From Stutzerimonas stutzeri (lineage in GTDB: Bacteria > Pseudomonadota > Gammaproteobacteria > Pseudomonadales > Pseudomonadaceae): a stretch of DNA of 64,000 bases. The DNA lies in assembly GCF_024448955.1 (NCBI RefSeq), contig NZ_JAMOIH010000002.1, forward strand, positions 124,001 to 188,000. Reading direction: 5' to 3'. Shown here one piece after another: positions 61,405-64,000 of this stretch (position 1 is the stretch's first letter; each line of letters opens with the position of its first letter). The notes under the pieces are model-generated. The model was not told the origin of the DNA. It saw only the letters and a list, made by a program, of their open reading frames with translations, and made no database searches. The position numbers were made by a program, and so were the translations under genes.

Positions 61405-61923
61405 ATGGACCATCTCGTCCTGACAGTCATCGCCGAAGATCAGCCGGGGCTGGTCGAACGTATCGCCAACTGCATCGCCGCGCATGGCGGCAACTGGCTG
61501 GAGAGTCGCATGTCGCGCATGGCCGGGCAGTTTGCCGGAATTCTGCGGGTCGCGGTGCCGGCCGAAGCGCATGCCGACCTGATCGCCGCGTTGCAGCAGC
61601 TGGAGCGACAAGGCATCCGCGTGGTGTTCGCGCACAGCGGCGAAGAGCCCGAGCGCAGCTGGCGGATGATCCAATTGCAACTGGTGGGTAATGATCGTCC
61701 CGGCATCGTCCGCGACATCACCCGACTGCTGGCCGGGCACGGCGTCAACCTGGAAAGCCTGGACACCGATGTGTTGCCCGCGCCGATGACCAACGAATTG
61801 CTATTCCATGCCGATGCGCGCCTGGCGGTGCCGACCGAGCTGTCGCTGGAAGCGTTGCAGCAGCACCTGGAAACCCTGGCCGACGATCTGATGGTGGAGC
61901 TGAAATTGCAGTCAGCGGACTGA
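61405..61923 (+). CDS. GcvR-like protein with two ACT domains
   Basis: A 172-residue protein made of two ACT folds: LVLTVIAEDQPGLVERIANCIAAHGGNW (residues 4-75) and LQLVGNDRPGIVRDITRLLAGHGVN (about 90-160). This layout is that of GcvR-type regulators, which bind glycine or similar amino acids and modulate GcvA. A GAGGAG ribosome site precedes the ATG. It stands between glcB and rarD in opposite orientation to both. Confidence 0.86.
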   Translation: MDHLVLTVIAEDQPGLVERIANCIAAHGGNWLESRMSRMAGQFAGILRVAVPAEAHADLIAALQQLERQGIRVVFAHSGEEPERSWRMIQLQLVGNDRPGIVRDITRLLAGHGVNLESLDTDVLPAPMTNELLFHADARLAVPTELSLEALQQHLETLADDLMVELKLQSAD

Positions 61924-61952
61924 CCGCTAACTACACCGGCGCATGCGTCGCC

Positions 61953-62846
61953 TCAGGCTTCAACGCTCCTGCGCATTAGCCGCCAGGCGTCATAGCTGTA
62001 CACCGCCAGCCCGGCCCAGATGCAGATGAACGCCACTTGGCGGTCCGCAGGGAAGGGCTCGTTGAACACCCACACCGCCAGAATCAGCAAAAGTGTCGGG
62101 GTGATGTACTGCAAAAATCCGAGGGTCGAATAGGGCAGATGACGTGCTGCGGCGTTGAAGCACAACAGCGGCAGCAGGGTGACCGGGCCGGCGGCTACCA
62201 GCCACAGTGCCTGAGGTTCGGTCCAGAAGGACCATTCGGTGGTCGGCCCGCTGCCAAAGAAAAACAGCCAGATCAGGGCGATCGGCAGCAGCAGCCAGGT
62301 TTCCACCACCAGGCCAGGCAGCGCCGCCACCGGCGCCTGCTTGCGCAACAGGCCGTAGCTGCCAAAGCTCAGCGCCAGCACGATCGCGACCACCGGAAAG
62401 TCGCCGAGCGTGATCAGCTGCAGCAGGACGCCGGTCGCCGCCATGGCTACCGCAAGCCATTGCAGCGGACGCAGGCGTTCGCGCAACACGATCAAGCCGA
62501 GCAGCACGTTGACCAGCGGGTTGATGTAGTAGCCCAGGCTCGCCTCGAGCATGTGATCGTTATTCACCGCCCAGACGTAAATCAGCCAGTTGGTCGCGAT
62601 CAAGACGCTGGAAATCATCAGCACGCCGATTCGGCGCGGATGCGCCAGCAGCTCCTGCCACCAACCCGGATGGCGCCACAGCATGAGGACCAAAGTGCCG
62701 AACACCGCCGACCAGATGGCGCGCTGGGTAACGATCTCGAGCGCCGCGTATTGCTCGATGGACTTGAAGTAGAGCGGGAACATGCCCCAGATGCAGAAGG
62801 TCGTCAGACCCAGCAAATACCCTTTACGTAGATCGGCGGTGGCCAT
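61953..62846 (-). CDS. rarD: RarD-family EamA transporter
   Basis: A 297-residue inner-membrane protein with about ten segments. The opening KGYLLGLTTFCIWGMFPLYFKSIEQYAALEIVTQRAIWS and LGYYINPLVNVLLGLIVLRERL are RarD hallmarks. RarD proteins belong to the drug/metabolite transporter superfamily and are involved in chloramphenicol sensitivity in related species. The start at 62846 fits relatives; the frame continues upstream without coding signal. Confidence 0.92.
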   Translation of the reverse strand: MATADLRKGYLLGLTTFCIWGMFPLYFKSIEQYAALEIVTQRAIWSAVFGTLVLMLWRHPGWWQELLAHPRRIGVLMISSVLIATNWLIYVWAVNNDHMLEASLGYYINPLVNVLLGLIVLRERLRPLQWLAVAMAATGVLLQLITLGDFPVVAIVLALSFGSYGLLRKQAPVAALPGLVVETWLLLPIALIWLFFFGSGPTTEWSFWTEPQALWLVAAGPVTLLPLLCFNAAARHLPYSTLGFLQYITPTLLLILAVWVFNEPFPADRQVAFICIWAGLAVYSYDAWRLMRRSVEA

Positions 62847-63037
62847 GGTGGTCCTGTAACGGAGCAACGGAGAGCCGGGCATTTTGCGCCTGCGGCAGGC
62901 CCTTTGTCTGCCGCTGCGATGGTTCGCGCCGTTGAAGCAATTGGCAAACACACAGGTTGAACGCAGCCGACAGCAACCCGTCTCACCTGAACGACTCAGG
63001 GGCGTCGTTGCGCTCCGACAGCCACATGAGGTCTGCG

Positions 63038-63805
63038 ATGAATTTGCACGACAAGGTTGCATTGGTTACCGGTGGCTCGCAGGGCATCGGTCGCGGTATC
63101 GCCGTACGCCTGGCCGAGGCGGGGGCTGATCTGGTCATCAACGGGCGGCACGATGACGACGACGTTCGGGAGACCCTCGAACAGATCCGCGCGCTGGGCC
63201 GGCGTGCCTGCTTCATCTCTGCCGATGTCGGCGTGGTCGCCGAATGCCAGCGGCTGGTCGAGCAAGCGGTCGAGCAGATGGGCCGCCTGGATATCCTCGT
63301 CAACAACGCCGGGGTGCAGAAGCATGCAGCCTTTCTCGATGCCGGCGAGGCCGATTACGACCAAGTACTGAACGTCAATCTGCGCGGGCCGTTCTTTACT
63401 GCTCAGGCGTTTGCGCGATACCTGCGCGACGAGGGGCGGGGCGGGCGCATCATCAACAACAGCTCGGTTCACGAGGAGTTGCCATTCCCCAACTTCACCA
63501 GTTATTGCGCCAGCAAGGGCGGTTTGAAAATGCTCATGCGCAACCTGGCGATCGAGCTGGCGCCGTTGGGCATCACCGTCAACAACGTTGCGCCGGGCGC
63601 GATCGAGACGCCGATCAATCGCTCGCTGATGAACCAGCCGGAAAAACTCGCCGGCCTGCTGGAGAACATCCCCGCCGGCCGCCTCGGCCAGCCACGCGAC
63701 GTGGCGGGCGCGGTGGCCTTCCTAGCCTCTGACGAGGCCGATTACATCACTGGCACCACGCTGGTGATAGACGGCGGACTGCTATGGAATTACAGCGAGC
63801 AATGA
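63038..63805 (+). CDS. Short-chain dehydrogenase/reductase (glucose 1-dehydrogenase-like)
   Basis: A 255-residue classical SDR. It shows the cofactor site [10 protein letters not shown], the NNAG structural motif, the catalytic serine in NNSSVHEEL and Y-C-A-S-K. The 3' end [35 protein letters not shown] is typical of glucose 1-dehydrogenase-like reductases. The ATG at 63038 follows GAGG. Its stop overlaps the start of the trehalase gene by four bases (ATGA), linking it to sugar metabolism. Confidence 0.92.
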   Translation: MNLHDKVALVTGGSQGIGRGIAVRLAEAGADLVINGRHDDDDVRETLEQIRALGRRACFISADVGVVAECQRLVEQAVEQMGRLDILVNNAGVQKHAAFLDAGEADYDQVLNVNLRGPFFTAQAFARYLRDEGRGGRIINNSSVHEELPFPNFTSYCASKGGLKMLMRNLAIELAPLGITVNNVAPGAIETPINRSLMNQPEKLAGLLENIPAGRLGQPRDVAGAVAFLASDEADYITGTTLVIDGGLLWNYSEQ

Positions 63806-64000
63806 CTGATATCGATCATAAAGGCCCCTTCGATTACGACACGCATGCGGTCTCCGCCGCCGACACCCTGACTCCGGCGGACCGCTATCAGGAGCTCTTC
63901 GTGGCGGTGCAGACACAGCGTGTGTTTCCGGATAGCAAGACCTTCGTCGACTGCGCGCCGCGCCAGCATCCCGAGCGCATTCTCGAAGCCTATCGCGCTC
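63802..64000 (+). CDS. Alpha,alpha-trehalase family protein (3' end outside window)
   Basis: Sixty-six codons are visible, running to the window edge. The segment [44 protein letters not shown] is the N-terminal signature of glycoside hydrolase family 37 trehalases, which split trehalose into two glucoses. No signal peptide precedes it, so a cytoplasmic TreF-like enzyme is expected. The start overlaps the SDR stop (ATGA). The rest of the catalytic domain is not in view. Confidence 0.85.
   Translation, partial: MTDIDHKGPFDYDTHAVSAADTLTPADRYQELFVAVQTQRVFPDSKTFVDCAPRQHPERILEAYRA

Overview
The window is a high-GC gammaproteobacterial chromosome segment and reads as a pseudomonad, most like the Pseudomonas stutzeri (Stutzerimonas) group. 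The reasons are a Ttg/Mex-type RND operon with a TtgR-like operator, a tkt-epd-pgk-fba block, an ahcY-metF pair behind an SAH riboswitch, metK behind a fused ArsR-methyltransferase regulator, a DUF3509 protein, and a DUF4212 plus sodium/solute symporter pair. This placement is inferred from gene content and order; no database comparison was possible. Nearly all of the window is ordinary core chromosome. No rRNA, tRNA, CRISPR array, transposase or prophage gene was recognised.

Layout. 0-7 kb: end of a cytochrome b561 gene, yceI, then a three-gene RND efflux operon (ttgABC type). 7-12 kb: rhlE, metF and ahcY on the minus strand; ahcY has a good sigma-70 promoter and a clear SAH riboswitch. 12-17.7 kb: small secreted or lipid-anchored proteins, ligB, a YadG/YadH-type ABC exporter and a DUF2780 protein. 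17.7-20.4 kb: a type VI secretion effector (PAAR plus DUF2235 lipase) with an overlapping DUF2931 lipoprotein as probable immunity. 20.4-22.8 kb: metK and its SahR-like regulator, with a perfect palindromic operator upstream. 22.8-25.4 kb: a LysE exporter overlapping a clavaminate-synthase-like Fe(II)/2-oxoglutarate oxygenase, with a divergent LysR gene; this is the best candidate for an undescribed small pathway. 25.4-31.8 kb: tkt, epd, pgk and fba, with two small lipoprotein genes between pgk and fba. 31.8-43.8 kb: single-gene units (receiver protein, methyltransferase, DUF3509, hemerythrin, lipoproteins, BaiN-like flavoprotein, solute-binding protein, YccS-like protein, PhoX-like phosphatase, dbpA, retropepsin-like protease). 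43.8-46.5 kb: an AT-rich gene-free stretch, then the DUF4212/symporter pair. 47-52.5 kb: an iron-uptake cell-surface signalling unit (FecI-FecR-TonB receptor-PepSY protein). 52.6-58.7 kb: a DEDDh exonuclease with a DUF294 nucleotidyltransferase, then an MCP-porin-mini-PstS operon. 58.9-64 kb: glcB, a GcvR-like ACT protein, rarD, an SDR and the start of a trehalase gene.

How the parts work together. The clearest network is the methyl cycle: MetK makes SAM, AhcY removes SAH and MetF supplies methyl groups. Two SAH-linked controls appear within about 11 kb, an RNA switch on ahcY-metF and a SahR-like protein on metK. The carbon block combines the pentose-phosphate pathway and gluconeogenesis with vitamin B6 precursor supply through Epd; glcB at the other end feeds the glyoxylate route. 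Other coherent modules are iron acquisition (49-52.5 kb), multidrug efflux (1.3-7 kb) and a possible solute-sensing operon (55.4-58.7 kb).

Three intergenic regions (10.07, 27.45 and 41.65 kb) carry the same family of heptad-built inverted repeats, and an integron attC-like hairpin lies in the AT-rich stretch near 44.0 kb.
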